Shown one piece after another: positions 54,123 to 61,910 of a stretch of DNA of 64,000 nt. The notes under the pieces were generated by a model. That model was given only the letters and a program-made list of their open reading frames with translations, was not told where the DNA came from and did no database searches. The stretch spans positions 10,915-74,914 of the forward strand of contig JANOHV010000118.1 in assembly GCA_031406795.1 (NCBI GenBank), written 5' to 3'. The first letter of the stretch is position 1. The number at the start of each line of letters is the position of its first letter. This stretch comes from DATDCY01 sp031406795 [NCBI: Candidatus Rokuibacteriota bacterium]. Lineage in GTDB: Bacteria > JAUVQV01. Position numbers and translations under genes: made by a program.

Positions 54123-54827
54123 TCAGTACTGGCTCATCAACGGCCGGCGCCAGGTCGAGGCCATCAGCGCATACCCCGCGGCGTTCGGGTGCAGGCCGTC
54201 CGCGTCGAGCAGGGTGTAAGGCGAGTCGATGTATCCGGGGTCGTTGACGAAGGCCTTGTAGTGGTCGGCGCACTCGATCCCCTCCTCGTCGCAGAGGGCG
54301 AGGATCCGGGCGTTCAGCGCCACGATGAACGGTTCCCACCCGGCGTGGTCGCCGACGGCCGGAACGAGGGTGCCGAGGATCGGGATGGTCTTGTTTGCGC
54401 GGGCGACGGAGATCATGGCCCGCAGGTTGAGGATGGTCTCACTCGGCCCGGCGACGATGTCGTTCGGGCTGTAGTCGATGAGGATCACGCTTGGCCGCCA
54501 GCGCAGCAGCACGCTGGAAATCTTCGCCAGGCCGCCGCTCGATTGTTCGCCGCATTCGCCCTCGTTGATCACGATCTTGCCGGTGAGCGCCGCCAGACGC
54601 GGGCAGAACCCCACGACCGTCCGAAGTTCATGCTCGCAGGACTCGATGCCCATGTCGTGCTTGCCGAAGGTGATGCTGTCGCCGATCGCGACGACGAGCG
54701 ACGGGTCGTTGTCGCCGAAGTCGGTACCCGAGTCACCCTTCGAGCAGCCGGTTCCGAAGGCGAACAGCACGGTGAGCACCAGCCCGCTGGTGCTGGCGAG
54801 AAGCCCACGGCGTCTTTTCGGGAACAT
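54123..54827 (-). CDS. SGNH/GDSL-type esterase lipoprotein
   Basis: 234 aa. Lipobox FGTGC (near residue 28) follows a membrane segment. The catalytic block I Ser lies in VVAIGDSITFGKHD; block III Asn in DYSPNDIV; block V Asp-His in DADGLHPNAAGYA. It is a likely secreted esterase. The promoter ends only two or three bases before the ATG (54836-54865), so the transcript may be leaderless. Confidence 0.83.
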   Translation of the reverse strand: MFPKRRRGLLASTSGLVLTVLFAFGTGCSKGDSGTDFGDNDPSLVVAIGDSITFGKHDMGIESCEHELRTVVGFCPRLAALTGKIVINEGECGEQSSGGLAKISSVLLRWRPSVILIDYSPNDIVAGPSETILNLRAMISVARANKTIPILGTLVPAVGDHAGWEPFIVALNARILALCDEEGIECADHYKAFVNDPGYIDSPYTLLDADGLHPNAAGYALMASTWRRPLMSQY

Positions 54828-54835
54828 GGGGCCGC

Positions 54836-54865
54836 ACTATAATTTAAGCGCGACCCGCTTGACAA
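54836..54865 (-). promoter_or_regulatory. sigma-70 promoter giving a near-leaderless transcript
   Basis: Minus-strand TTGTCA (54865-54860) and TATAGT (54841-54836) with an 18-base spacer. Expected start near 54829-54830 and start codon at 54827; no ribosome site is visible. Confidence 0.5.
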
Positions 54866-54884
54866 GCCCCCCCGTACCGCATGC

Positions 54885-55553
54885 CTACTTGATTCTGGTC
54901 GAACCCGCCGGCCAGACGATGTTGGTATAGACGGCCTTGTCCCAGCCCGCCCGGATGGCCGGGGGGTACCCGATGCCGACGATGAACGTGCCGGACACCG
55001 ATCCGGCCTTGCGGAAGGGAATCCCGTCGATCGTGCTCATGACGAAATCGGGACCCCACTCGAGGCTCACGTTGCGGGCGATGGCAGGGTCCCAGCGGGG
55101 GGTGTTCCCCTTCGGCTCGACGTAGTAGCTCTCGGAGGCGATCACGCCCTTCGAGTCGTAGAACTTGAGCTTGAAATTCCGCAGGTCGCCGTTGAAGCCG
55201 CCGCTGCCGCCCTTGCCGCCGGTGTAGCCGTTGCTGTCATAGAAGAAGATGATCGGCCAGGCGTCCTGGTCCAGAGCCATGTTGATGCCGACGACGGTGA
55301 AGGAGATCTTCCCCGGGCCAGTGACTTCAGCCGCCTGATAGGCTCCGGGGGTGACGGTGAAGGAATTCGCCGTCCCCTGGGTGGGGGGTTGACCTTCGGG
55401 TGGGGGGGGGGCTTGCGGGGCCTTGTCGCCGCCGGTGGTCAGGGGTGTAGTGGTGATCTCTCCGCAAGCCGCGAAGGAACCCAGCAAGACGGCGGCCACG
55501 ATCGACACTGCAAGCTTCGCAAAGGATCTCCGTGCCGGTGTCCTCAGGTTCAC
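54885..55553 (-). CDS. lipoprotein, unknown function
   Basis: 222 aa, GTG start after AAGGAGGG. Lipobox GSFAAC (about residue 30), then a Pro-rich linker (APQAPPPPEGQPPTQG) and a beta-rich mature domain (KISFTVVGINMALDQDAWPI; IIFFYDSNGYTGGKGGSGG). No recognised family. The upstream region has a good sigma-70 promoter (55584-55612) and a CRP/FNR-like site (55637-55652). Confidence 0.72.
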   Translation of the reverse strand: MNLRTPARRSFAKLAVSIVAAVLLGSFAACGEITTTPLTTGGDKAPQAPPPPEGQPPTQGTANSFTVTPGAYQAAEVTGPGKISFTVVGINMALDQDAWPIIFFYDSNGYTGGKGGSGGFNGDLRNFKLKFYDSKGVIASESYYVEPKGNTPRWDPAIARNVSLEWGPDFVMSTIDGIPFRKAGSVSGTFIVGIGYPPAIRAGWDKAVYTNIVWPAGSTRIK

Positions 55554-55583
55554 CTCAGCCCTCCTTGTGAGAATTTTTCAATC

Positions 55584-55612
55584 ACCATAGCTGGTTTGCC
55601 ACAATCTATCAA
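55584..55612 (-). promoter_or_regulatory. sigma-70 promoter of the lipoprotein gene
   Basis: Minus-strand TTGATA (55612-55607) and TATGGT (55589-55584), 17-base spacer. The leader of about 25 bases contains AAGGAGGG. Confidence 0.6.
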
Positions 55613-55636
55613 GTAAACTAGTAAGGCAGGCTGTTC

Positions 55637-55652
55637 AGTGACCTAGATCACA
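55637..55652 (-). promoter_or_regulatory. CRP/FNR-like dyad upstream of the lipoprotein promoter
   Basis: Minus-strand TGTGA-TCTAGG-TCACT matches TGTGA-N6-TCACA except for one end base. The centre lies about 67 bases upstream of the expected start, a class I position. Confidence 0.45.
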
Positions 55653-55660
55653 AAGAGAAT

Positions 55661-56515
55661 TCAATGATCGGTCTGCTGCAGCTTCTCCGTTTTCCTGGCC
55701 AGGAGCACCACGACGTAGCCGTGCGTGAAGAAGAGCAGGGTGTCGAGACGGGACGCGAGCCAGAAGAACGGGTAGATCAGGTTGTAGAGCCGCAGTTTGC
55801 GTTCGAGCGAGCGGACCTCCTCGGCCGATCCCGGCGTGATGGCGCCGTCGCGGGTGGCGTCCCGGCCGCGGGACTTCGTCCGGACGTAGAAAACGTTGAG
55901 CAGCAATTCGAGGAACTCGGTGAAAAAGCGCGAGTAGGTGGCGCGCAGCGTCACGCGACACCCCCGGCGCTCGAGCCGCCCGGCCAAATCCTCGAGCGTG
56001 TAGCCCTCGCGGACGTGCCCGTAGTCCTCCATGGTCATGCCGGCGAGGCGCCGCAGCCGGTTGGCGAGGAATAACCGGCCCGTGGCGGGGGCGGAGAGCA
56101 GAAAGGTGCCCCCGGGTTTCAAGGTCCGGCTCAACTCATCGAGGCACCGCTCGTCCTCGGTGACGTGTTCGAGGAAATCGAGGACGCTCACGAAGTCGAA
56201 GCTGCCGTCGGCGAAGGGCAACATGCGGTAGTCGACCCGGACCACGCTCGATCCGACGAGATCCCGGGTTGCGAGCAGGTTCGCGTCGTCCAGATCGGCG
56301 CTCACCCAGGCTCCGCCGCGCGTTCTGAGCAGCCAGCTGAAGGTCCCCTTGGCGCAGCCGAGGTCGAGGCAGCGCGCGGACGGCGGCAGCGCCGGGGGCA
56401 GGATCCGCTCGAGGAGCCGCCACTTGAGCTTCTTCTTCAGGGATCTGTTGAAGATCCTGATCTGCCAGGGGACTTCGTCCCCCTGGTCGGGACGGCCGGG
56501 CTCAGCTGCCGCCAT
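55661..56515 (-). CDS. class I SAM-dependent methyltransferase
   Basis: 284 aa from the ATG at 56515. Motif I is CLDLGCAKGTFSWLLRT, followed by SADLDDANLLATRD and a FLEHVTEDE region. The C-terminal part has membrane-like segments (LIYPFFWLASRLDTLLFFTH), suggesting work on a membrane-bound substrate. Its start overlaps the acyltransferase stop by 14 bases, tying it to the glycan cluster. Confidence 0.82.
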   Translation of the reverse strand: MAAAEPGRPDQGDEVPWQIRIFNRSLKKKLKWRLLERILPPALPPSARCLDLGCAKGTFSWLLRTRGGAWVSADLDDANLLATRDLVGSSVVRVDYRMLPFADGSFDFVSVLDFLEHVTEDERCLDELSRTLKPGGTFLLSAPATGRLFLANRLRRLAGMTMEDYGHVREGYTLEDLAGRLERRGCRVTLRATYSRFFTEFLELLLNVFYVRTKSRGRDATRDGAITPGSAEEVRSLERKLRLYNLIYPFFWLASRLDTLLFFTHGYVVVLLARKTEKLQQTDH

Positions 56516-57320
56516 CGCGCGGGCCCCCCACCGGCGGCGCGGGTGGGGAAGGGGGCGTCTTGCCGCGGAAGCGGATGACCTTTGCCGGGATGCCGACGGC
56601 GATGGCATTGTCGGGCAGCGGATCGCGGACCACCGCCCCGGCGCCGACCACCGCCCCCCTGCCGATCGACACCCCGTCGAGGACCGTCACCTTCGCCGCG
56701 AGCCAGGAGCCCTCGCCGATGCTCACGCCGCCCTTGTGGTAGGAGGGTTGTTCGAGCACGGGCAGGTCGATCCGGTCGAACTCGTGGTTGCCGCCGGCCA
56801 GCAGGTAGCAGTAGGCCGCGATCGTGACGTCCGGGGAGATTTCGACGCGGCTCTCGGAGTGCACGAGACAGTTGATGCCGATCTTGCTGCCGCGCCCGAG
56901 GACGATGTCGCCCCCCTTGCAGGAGAGAATGCTGTTGCGGCTGATCATCGAGCCGTCGCCGAGCGTGATCCCGGCGTTTCCGTCGCCCTTGGCGTCGAGT
57001 ACGACGTTGTCGTCGATGATGACGTTGTCGCCGATGAAAATCTTGTGCGGGTGGCGCAGCACGACGTTGCGCCCGAAGACGGTGCCGCGGCCGAGGGCCC
57101 CGAGCAGCGGCCGGAAGCACAGCGTGCGCAGCGCGAAGCCGGCGGCGCCGGGCATGCCGCTCGCGAGCAGCAGCGTGTCGTACAGAAAGAGGCGCCAGAG
57201 GCTGCGCGAGCCGACGAACAGGTCCTGGTACTTGGCCAGGGGCGACGCGCCGCTCGCCTGGAGGCTGCGCTGCAACTCGGCGGTGCTGACCGGCCGGTCG
57301 TCGTGCCCGGGACCCGGCAT
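56502..57320 (-). CDS. left-handed beta-helix acyl/acetyltransferase
   Basis: 272 aa. Hexapeptide repeats run from about residue 95 to 250 (IFIGDNVIIDDNVVLDAKGD; GSWLAAKVTVLDGVSIGRGA; GAVVRDPLPDNAIAVGIPAK). The N terminus includes a possible membrane-associated segment. It resembles maltose/LPS O-acetyltransferases. It starts in the stop codon of the radical SAM gene. Confidence 0.86.
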   Translation of the reverse strand: MPGPGHDDRPVSTAELQRSLQASGASPLAKYQDLFVGSRSLWRLFLYDTLLLASGMPGAAGFALRTLCFRPLLGALGRGTVFGRNVVLRHPHKIFIGDNVIIDDNVVLDAKGDGNAGITLGDGSMISRNSILSCKGGDIVLGRGSKIGINCLVHSESRVEISPDVTIAAYCYLLAGGNHEFDRIDLPVLEQPSYHKGGVSIGEGSWLAAKVTVLDGVSIGRGAVVGAGAVVRDPLPDNAIAVGIPAKVIRFRGKTPPSPPAPPVGGPRDGGS

Positions 57321-58345
57321 CAGCGCTTCTCCACGACCAGACCGCGCGCCTTGCGCGCGTAGCCGACGATGGTTTCGCCGAGGAAGCGCTTGAGGTTCGG
57401 GGTCGGGACGCCGAGGAGCGTGGGGCGGTGGACGGAATCGCAGCCGGCGCAGGCCGTATATCCCGAGATGTTCCGGGCGAGCATGTCGGCGCGCAGCCGC
57501 TGCAGCGGCTCGCCGTTCCAGATCTCGCGCAGGCCGGCGGTCCGGACATCCCCCACCGGGTAGGCGCCGTAGAAGTCCTGGGGGCAGGTGACCACGGTTC
57601 CGTCCCAGAGCACCACGAGGGCGAACCAGGGGAACGTGCAGGGCACGAAATGGCGCGGGTCGGCGCCCGCGCCCTCCGAAACGGTCCCGGCCCAGTTGTG
57701 CGGCTGCTTGATCCGCACCTCGTCCAGAGGCAGCCCGGCGAAGCGCCGCACGAAGCGCTCCTGCGCGCCGCGGTCGACATCGGCCCGGCCCGCGAAGTCG
57801 ATGACCTCGATCACGGTGTAGGGCGTGCGGCTGCCGCGAGCCTGCTTCTCCCGCAGAAAGCCCTCGATGTTGGCGACGGTCTGCTCGAAGGAGGCGCGGA
57901 CCCTGATCTTTTCGTAGGTCTCCTTCTCGAACCCGTCGAATGAGAACGAGAGATAGTCGAGGCCCGACGCGAGGATCTCCCGCGCCTTCTCGGCGTCCAG
58001 CAGCGTGGCGTTGGTGTGCAGCATCGTGCGGATGCCCCGCTCGCGGGCGTAGCTGATCATCCGCGGGAGCTCCGGGTGCAGGATGGCCTCGCCGCGGTGG
58101 TGGAGATTGGCGTCGTAGGCGAAGGCCGCGGCTTCGTCGACGATCTTCGTGTAGAGCGAAAAATCCATGAAACCGCGCTTGGGCGCCTCCGGCAGGCTCG
58201 TCGGGCACATCACGCAACGCAGGTTGCAGGCGTTGGTGGACTCGATCCAGAGGCGCAGCGGCGGGTGGGGCAGACAGGTGCGCCGCGTGACGCGGTAGTT
58301 CCAGAAGATCCTGCCGAGATGCAGGAAACGGCTGCTTTTACCCAC
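57320..58345 (-). CDS. radical SAM protein with C-terminal SPASM-type cysteines
   Basis: 341 aa. The radical SAM cluster motif is CNLRCVMC in the N-terminal quarter. SPASM-like cysteines follow later (VTCPQDFYGAYPVGD; TACAGCDSVH). Glycan-cluster members of this class commonly act as dehydrogenases or modification enzymes on sugar or peptide substrates; the substrate here is not visible. It is followed directly by the acyltransferase and methyltransferase genes, which fits a shared pathway. Confidence 0.85.
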   Translation of the reverse strand: MGKSSRFLHLGRIFWNYRVTRRTCLPHPPLRLWIESTNACNLRCVMCPTSLPEAPKRGFMDFSLYTKIVDEAAAFAYDANLHHRGEAILHPELPRMISYARERGIRTMLHTNATLLDAEKAREILASGLDYLSFSFDGFEKETYEKIRVRASFEQTVANIEGFLREKQARGSRTPYTVIEVIDFAGRADVDRGAQERFVRRFAGLPLDEVRIKQPHNWAGTVSEGAGADPRHFVPCTFPWFALVVLWDGTVVTCPQDFYGAYPVGDVRTAGLREIWNGEPLQRLRADMLARNISGYTACAGCDSVHRPTLLGVPTPNLKRFLGETIVGYARKARGLVVEKR

Positions 58346-58432
58346 GGTTGCGCTCTCCGGCGAGGTCCCTCACGGGATGCACTCTAGCGGCAAACGACAG
58401 GTGAGTCAAAAATGGCGGGCGTCAGGTCGGGT

Positions 58433-59110
58433 TCATCTGCCGATGACGCAATACTGCGCTCCCAGCGGGACGCGCGAGAGCCAGGGCTCGGAGAAGCGCA
58501 GGAAAGCCAGCGGCCGGGGGAGGAAGAAGAGAAAGCGGGTCGGCAGCAGCGTGCGGAACCCTGCCGCCCGCAGCAGGCGGCGCGTGCGTGCGGCGGTCAC
58601 CATCCGGGCGTCGCGGTCGAACGGGATGCGCTTCATCACGAGCCGGGCCCCGGGATTCAACGGGTTGTTGTCGAACACGGCTAGATAGCCGGCGCCGGCG
58701 AGTCGGTCGCGGATGCCGCTGATGACGGCGAGTTGATCGGCCGGCGGGACATGGTGCAGCACGCCGTTGAGATAGCACAGATCGAAGGGCGCCACGCCGG
58801 CGAGCCCGGAAACGGGAACGAAAGAGATCGGCCCGGTCTGGTGAGCCGCTGCCCAGGCGAGCGCGTCGGCCGAGGTGTCCGCTCCGACCACCTGCGCACC
58901 GGGAAAGGCCGCTGCCAGCTGGCGGCAGGTATCGCCGGTGCCGCATCCGAAATCCAGGATGCGCCGCGGCCGGAAACCGCCGGGCAGGCGGCGGACGACT
59001 TCCGCGACCCGGCCCTCGGCGAAATAATCCCGGTTCTCCCCGGAGAGACTGATGCCCTGATTGAGCATCTGCTCGTAGTGCTGCGGGCTGTCAAAGGATT
59101 CTTCTGACAC
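58433..59110 (-). CDS. class I SAM-dependent methyltransferase
   Basis: 225 aa. Motif I ILDFGCGTGDTCRQLAAAFP and motif II VVGADTSADALAWA are clear, with YLNGVLHHVPPADQ further on. The C terminus is proline-rich and hydrophobic. It lies between the radical SAM gene and a glycosyltransferase on the same strand. Confidence 0.86.
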   Translation of the reverse strand: MSEESFDSPQHYEQMLNQGISLSGENRDYFAEGRVAEVVRRLPGGFRPRRILDFGCGTGDTCRQLAAAFPGAQVVGADTSADALAWAAAHQTGPISFVPVSGLAGVAPFDLCYLNGVLHHVPPADQLAVISGIRDRLAGAGYLAVFDNNPLNPGARLVMKRIPFDRDARMVTAARTRRLLRAAGFRTLLPTRFLFFLPRPLAFLRFSEPWLSRVPLGAQYCVIGR

Positions 59111-59134
59111 GGCTGCTCCAGAGCGACCGGATCA

Positions 59135-60325
59135 TCAGGACTGTCCCCGCAGGTACTCCAGCTTCTCGCCCATCAGGTCGATCACGAAGCCGGTGACCTT
59201 CGTGACCCCGAGAACGATGGCGAGGGACAGGAAGAACGACATCGCGATGAAGCGTGACCAGTGTTCGTAGGTTGCGCCGGTCGTCACCAGTTCCAGGAGG
59301 CTCGGCAGGACCAGGATGCCCCCGCCGACCGCAAGCGCGGCCGGCGCCGCCCAGAACAGCGACGACGCGAAGAAGCCGTCGAGCAGGCGGTACAGCGACT
59401 GCCGGGGCGGCGGCACCGACAGCGAGAACTTGACGAGGCGGGTGCAGAGATACCCGGCGCACAAGAAGAGACAGCCGCTGATGCCCAGCAGATGGCTGAC
59501 GATGAAGCGGTAGATCATCCACTCCAGTACCTCGTCATGCCGCAGGTAGTAGACCAGCGGGCTGACCATGACCGTCCCGGCGACCGCCAGGCAGCCGAGC
59601 CCGAGCAGGCCGAACGGGCGGGACGGGCGGTACAGGAACGCCGTGTTCAGGATGACCCGAAGAAAGCGCAGGCCGTCCTTGGCGACGTGGAGCTTGGATT
59701 CGCCTTCGCGCTCGTGGTAGGGCATGTCCATCTCGATGATCCGGATGTCCTCGCTCAGCATCGCCCGGGCACTCATGGCCGGCGTGAAGTGCAGTCCGTT
59801 GGGGAGCGGCATCAGCCGGGGCAGGCACGAACGCCGGACCACCCGCATGCCGCTGGCGGTATCCCGGACCCGTCGCGAGGAGAACACCGTCAGCAGCGTC
59901 GCGAAGAGGAAATTTCCGAGTTGCCGGATGGCCGGCATCTTGCTGCCGGCGTGCAGGCGGCAGCCCAGCACGACATCCGCCTTCTCCCGCTCGAGGGCGA
60001 GGCAGAGATCGGCGAAGAAATTCGGGTCGCAGGTCCCGTCCGCGTCGAGAAAGGACAGCAGATCGGCGTCCGACTGCCGCCAAGCCTCCTTGATGGCGGC
60101 GCCGTAGCCGCGGTTTTCTGCGAAGACGATCAGGCTGATCCGAGGCTCGTACCGCCGCGCCAGCTCGACGGTCCGGTCGGTGGACCCGTCGCTGACCACG
60201 GTGATCGCCACCTCGGTGACCGGGGATCGGGCGACGATCGCCTCACGCGCCGCCAGCGTGCGTTCGATGATGCTTTCGATGCTCGCCTCTTCGTTGAGCG
60301 CGGGAATCGCAATCAGGAGCTTCAT
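59135..60325 (-). CDS. family 2 glycosyltransferase with C-terminal membrane segments
   Basis: 396 aa from the ATG at 60325 (MKLLIAIPALNEEASIESII), with AAGAGAG upstream. The GT2 domain shows VVSDGSTDRTVELARRY, FLDADGTCDP (DXD) and CRLHAGSKMPAIRQLGNFLF. Four hydrophobic segments in the C-terminal 150 residues are typical of DPM1/GtrB-like polyprenyl-phosphate glycosyltransferases. Confidence 0.9.
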   Translation of the reverse strand: MKLLIAIPALNEEASIESIIERTLAAREAIVARSPVTEVAITVVSDGSTDRTVELARRYEPRISLIVFAENRGYGAAIKEAWRQSDADLLSFLDADGTCDPNFFADLCLALEREKADVVLGCRLHAGSKMPAIRQLGNFLFATLLTVFSSRRVRDTASGMRVVRRSCLPRLMPLPNGLHFTPAMSARAMLSEDIRIIEMDMPYHEREGESKLHVAKDGLRFLRVILNTAFLYRPSRPFGLLGLGCLAVAGTVMVSPLVYYLRHDEVLEWMIYRFIVSHLLGISGCLFLCAGYLCTRLVKFSLSVPPPRQSLYRLLDGFFASSLFWAAPAALAVGGGILVLPSLLELVTTGATYEHWSRFIAMSFFLSLAIVLGVTKVTGFVIDLMGEKLEYLRGQS

Positions 60326-60335
60326 CGGCTCTCTT

Positions 60336-60653
60336 TCATAGTGTGTTCGACCATTCTGCACATACTTGATCAGGATATTTGAATGTGATGACGAGACGAC
60401 CCACCAGTTTTGGTCGGATGTAGTCACTTGCCCAGATTTCGAATGTTTTCCCGTCTGAGTCAATGCTCCACAGGTCGTGTCCCATAGAACGCAGCATTTC
60501 GATTGATTGCTTGGTTCGACGAAAGAACTGTTGTGATGACGCACTATGACCAATGAAAGTCTTGAGTTCCTGCTCCATAAGGTCCAACCGCGGTCGACGA
60601 TCCACGTCGGTAAGTGATTCAAACGCTAAATTTGAGAATAGTTTCTTTTCCAT
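60336..60653 (-). CDS. AT-richer hypothetical protein
   Basis: 105 aa (MEKKLFSNLAFESLTDVDRR). Composition is markedly less GC-rich than the flanks. Residues include IEMLRSMGHDLWSIDSDGKT and a C-terminal VITFKYPDQVCAEW. No recognised family; it may be recently acquired cargo. It lies close to the toxin-antitoxin pair at 61281-61755. Confidence 0.6.
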   Translation of the reverse strand: MEKKLFSNLAFESLTDVDRRPRLDLMEQELKTFIGHSASSQQFFRRTKQSIEMLRSMGHDLWSIDSDGKTFEIWASDYIRPKLVGRLVITFKYPDQVCAEWSNTL

Positions 60654-60711
60654 TTGGTGGCTGAGGTAGCGTTTAGCTGCCGGCGCGCTTGCGGGTGCCT
60701 CGGAACTTGCC

Positions 60712-61197
60712 TCAACTGCGGCGCGCCGCCTCGATTGCAGCGATGTCGATCTTTTTCATCCGCATCATCGCGTCGAACGCGCGCTTGGCGGCGGCGGGAT
60801 CGGGATCGAAGATCGCCTCCGTCAGGGCGATCGGCGTAATCTGCCAGGATAATCCCCACTTGTCCTTGCACCAGCCGCACTCGCTCTCTTTGCCGCCGTT
60901 GCCGACGATCGCGTTCCAGTAGCGATCCGTTTCGGCTTGGTCGGCGGTTGCGACCTGAAACGAGAACGCTTCGTTGTGCTTGAACTCAGGTCCGCCGTTG
61001 AGCCCGAGGCACGGAATGCCCATCACGGTAAACTCGACGGTCAACACGTCCCCTTTCTTCCCCGACGGATAATCGCCCGGTGCGCGGAGCACCGCGCCGA
61101 CGGAAGTATCGGGAAAGATCTTGGCGTAAAACCGCGCCGCGTCCTCGGCGTCGCCATCGTACCAGAGGCAAATCGTGTTCTTTGCTGGCTTCACCAT
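60712..61197 (-). CDS. PhnB-like VOC-superfamily protein
   Basis: 161 aa from the ATG at 61197, preceded by GGAGAGG. The vicinal-oxygen-chelate pattern CLWYDGDAEDAARFYAKIFP, FMGIPCLGLNGGPEFKHNEA-like middle (VMGIPCLGLNGGPEFKHNEA) and GWCKDKWGLSWQITP match PhnB/3-demethylubiquinone-type proteins. It contains few metal-ligand residues that can be assigned. Confidence 0.82.
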   Translation of the reverse strand: MVKPAKNTICLWYDGDAEDAARFYAKIFPDTSVGAVLRAPGDYPSGKKGDVLTVEFTVMGIPCLGLNGGPEFKHNEAFSFQVATADQAETDRYWNAIVGNGGKESECGWCKDKWGLSWQITPIALTEAIFDPDPAAAKRAFDAMMRMKKIDIAAIEAARRS

Positions 61198-61280
61198 GTC
61201 ACCTCTCCAATGTGATGAGCCGCCCGAAACCGGAGCAGACGATGCACTCGCAGTCAACGGGCCTTGGCTCGGCCGACATT

Positions 61281-61505
61281 CTATGCATGTTTCTGCAGAC
61301 GCTCAGAGATCCAGACCTTGATGATTGATTGGCGAGTCACACCGAGTCTTCTTGCTTCCTTATCCAGTGATTCGATCATCCAGACAGGAAAATCAACATT
61401 CACCCTACGCTGTTGACTCCCCGGTCGGGCAGCCTTCGACAAATCAAGCTGCCTCAGGACGCTTTCGCCGTTGTCGAATTTCTCGTCGAATGTTCTAGCT
61501 TTCAT
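61281..61505 (-). CDS. brnA: BrnA-type antitoxin
   Basis: 74 aa from the ATG at 61505. A ribbon-helix-helix motif (RRVNVDFPVWMIESLDKEAR and VTRQSIIKVWIS) forms the C-terminal half. It overlaps the BrnT gene by 11 bases. Expected to neutralise BrnT and repress the promoter carrying the palindrome at 61758-61776. Confidence 0.8.
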   Translation of the reverse strand: MKARTFDEKFDNGESVLRQLDLSKAARPGSQQRRVNVDFPVWMIESLDKEARRLGVTRQSIIKVWISERLQKHA

Positions 61506-61755
61506 AAATGTGGATCTCCTCACGTCTTGAGCGACGGACCGAGATGATCCGTGTTTTCCCGTTTCTGTAGGTGATAACGGCGGACCAATGTTTAGCGCCG
61601 ACCTGGCCAATGACGACAAATCGTTCTTCATCGTCGGTTTTCGCGGGGATTTCAACCCGTTCGCTGTCTTCCCAGAGAAGTTGCCCTTCAATGAAGTCTA
61701 TGCCGTGCTTTTCCATGTTCGATTCTGATTTCGCTTCATCATACTCGAATTCCAT
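61495..61755 (-). CDS. brnT: BrnT-family toxin
   Basis: 86 aa (MEFEYDEAKSESNMEKHGID). BrnT signatures are FEYDEAKSESNMEKHGIDF, VVIGQVGAKHWSAVITYRNG and IISVRRSRREE. BrnT is a RelE-fold RNase in known systems. The gene is AT-richer than the surroundings. Confidence 0.85.
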   Translation of the reverse strand: MEFEYDEAKSESNMEKHGIDFIEGQLLWEDSERVEIPAKTDDEERFVVIGQVGAKHWSAVITYRNGKTRIISVRRSRREEIHIYES

Positions 61756-61757
61756 AT

Positions 61758-61776
61758 AGGTATAATAAATATACCT
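61758..61776. promoter_or_regulatory. brnTA operator palindrome
   Basis: AGGTATA-ATAAA-TATACCT: perfect 7-base arms around a 5-base spacer, two bases before the brnT start codon. Its TATA-rich core may include the -10 box, so binding of BrnA would block transcription. Confidence 0.65.
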
Positions 61777-61910
61777 TTCTGATGATCTGTCAAGCCCGAA
61801 TGCTTTTCTTCACTTAAGGTCGAACAGTGTATTGAGAGGCCCACCCATAGTCGAATCGTTAATGGAAACGACTGTTGTTTGTTGAGAGGGGACACCCGAA
61901 GCCATCTGCG
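61777..61910. other. AT-richer intergenic scar
   Basis: These 134 bases between brnTA and the epimerase gene are AT-richer than the flanks and contain short frames on the minus strand but no gene that I can support. Its origin is not evident. Confidence 0.4.

Noticed and set aside
61698-61895. 65-aa minus-strand frame upstream of brnT
   Set aside because: It overlaps the brnTA operator and the brnT start and has no recognisable domain.
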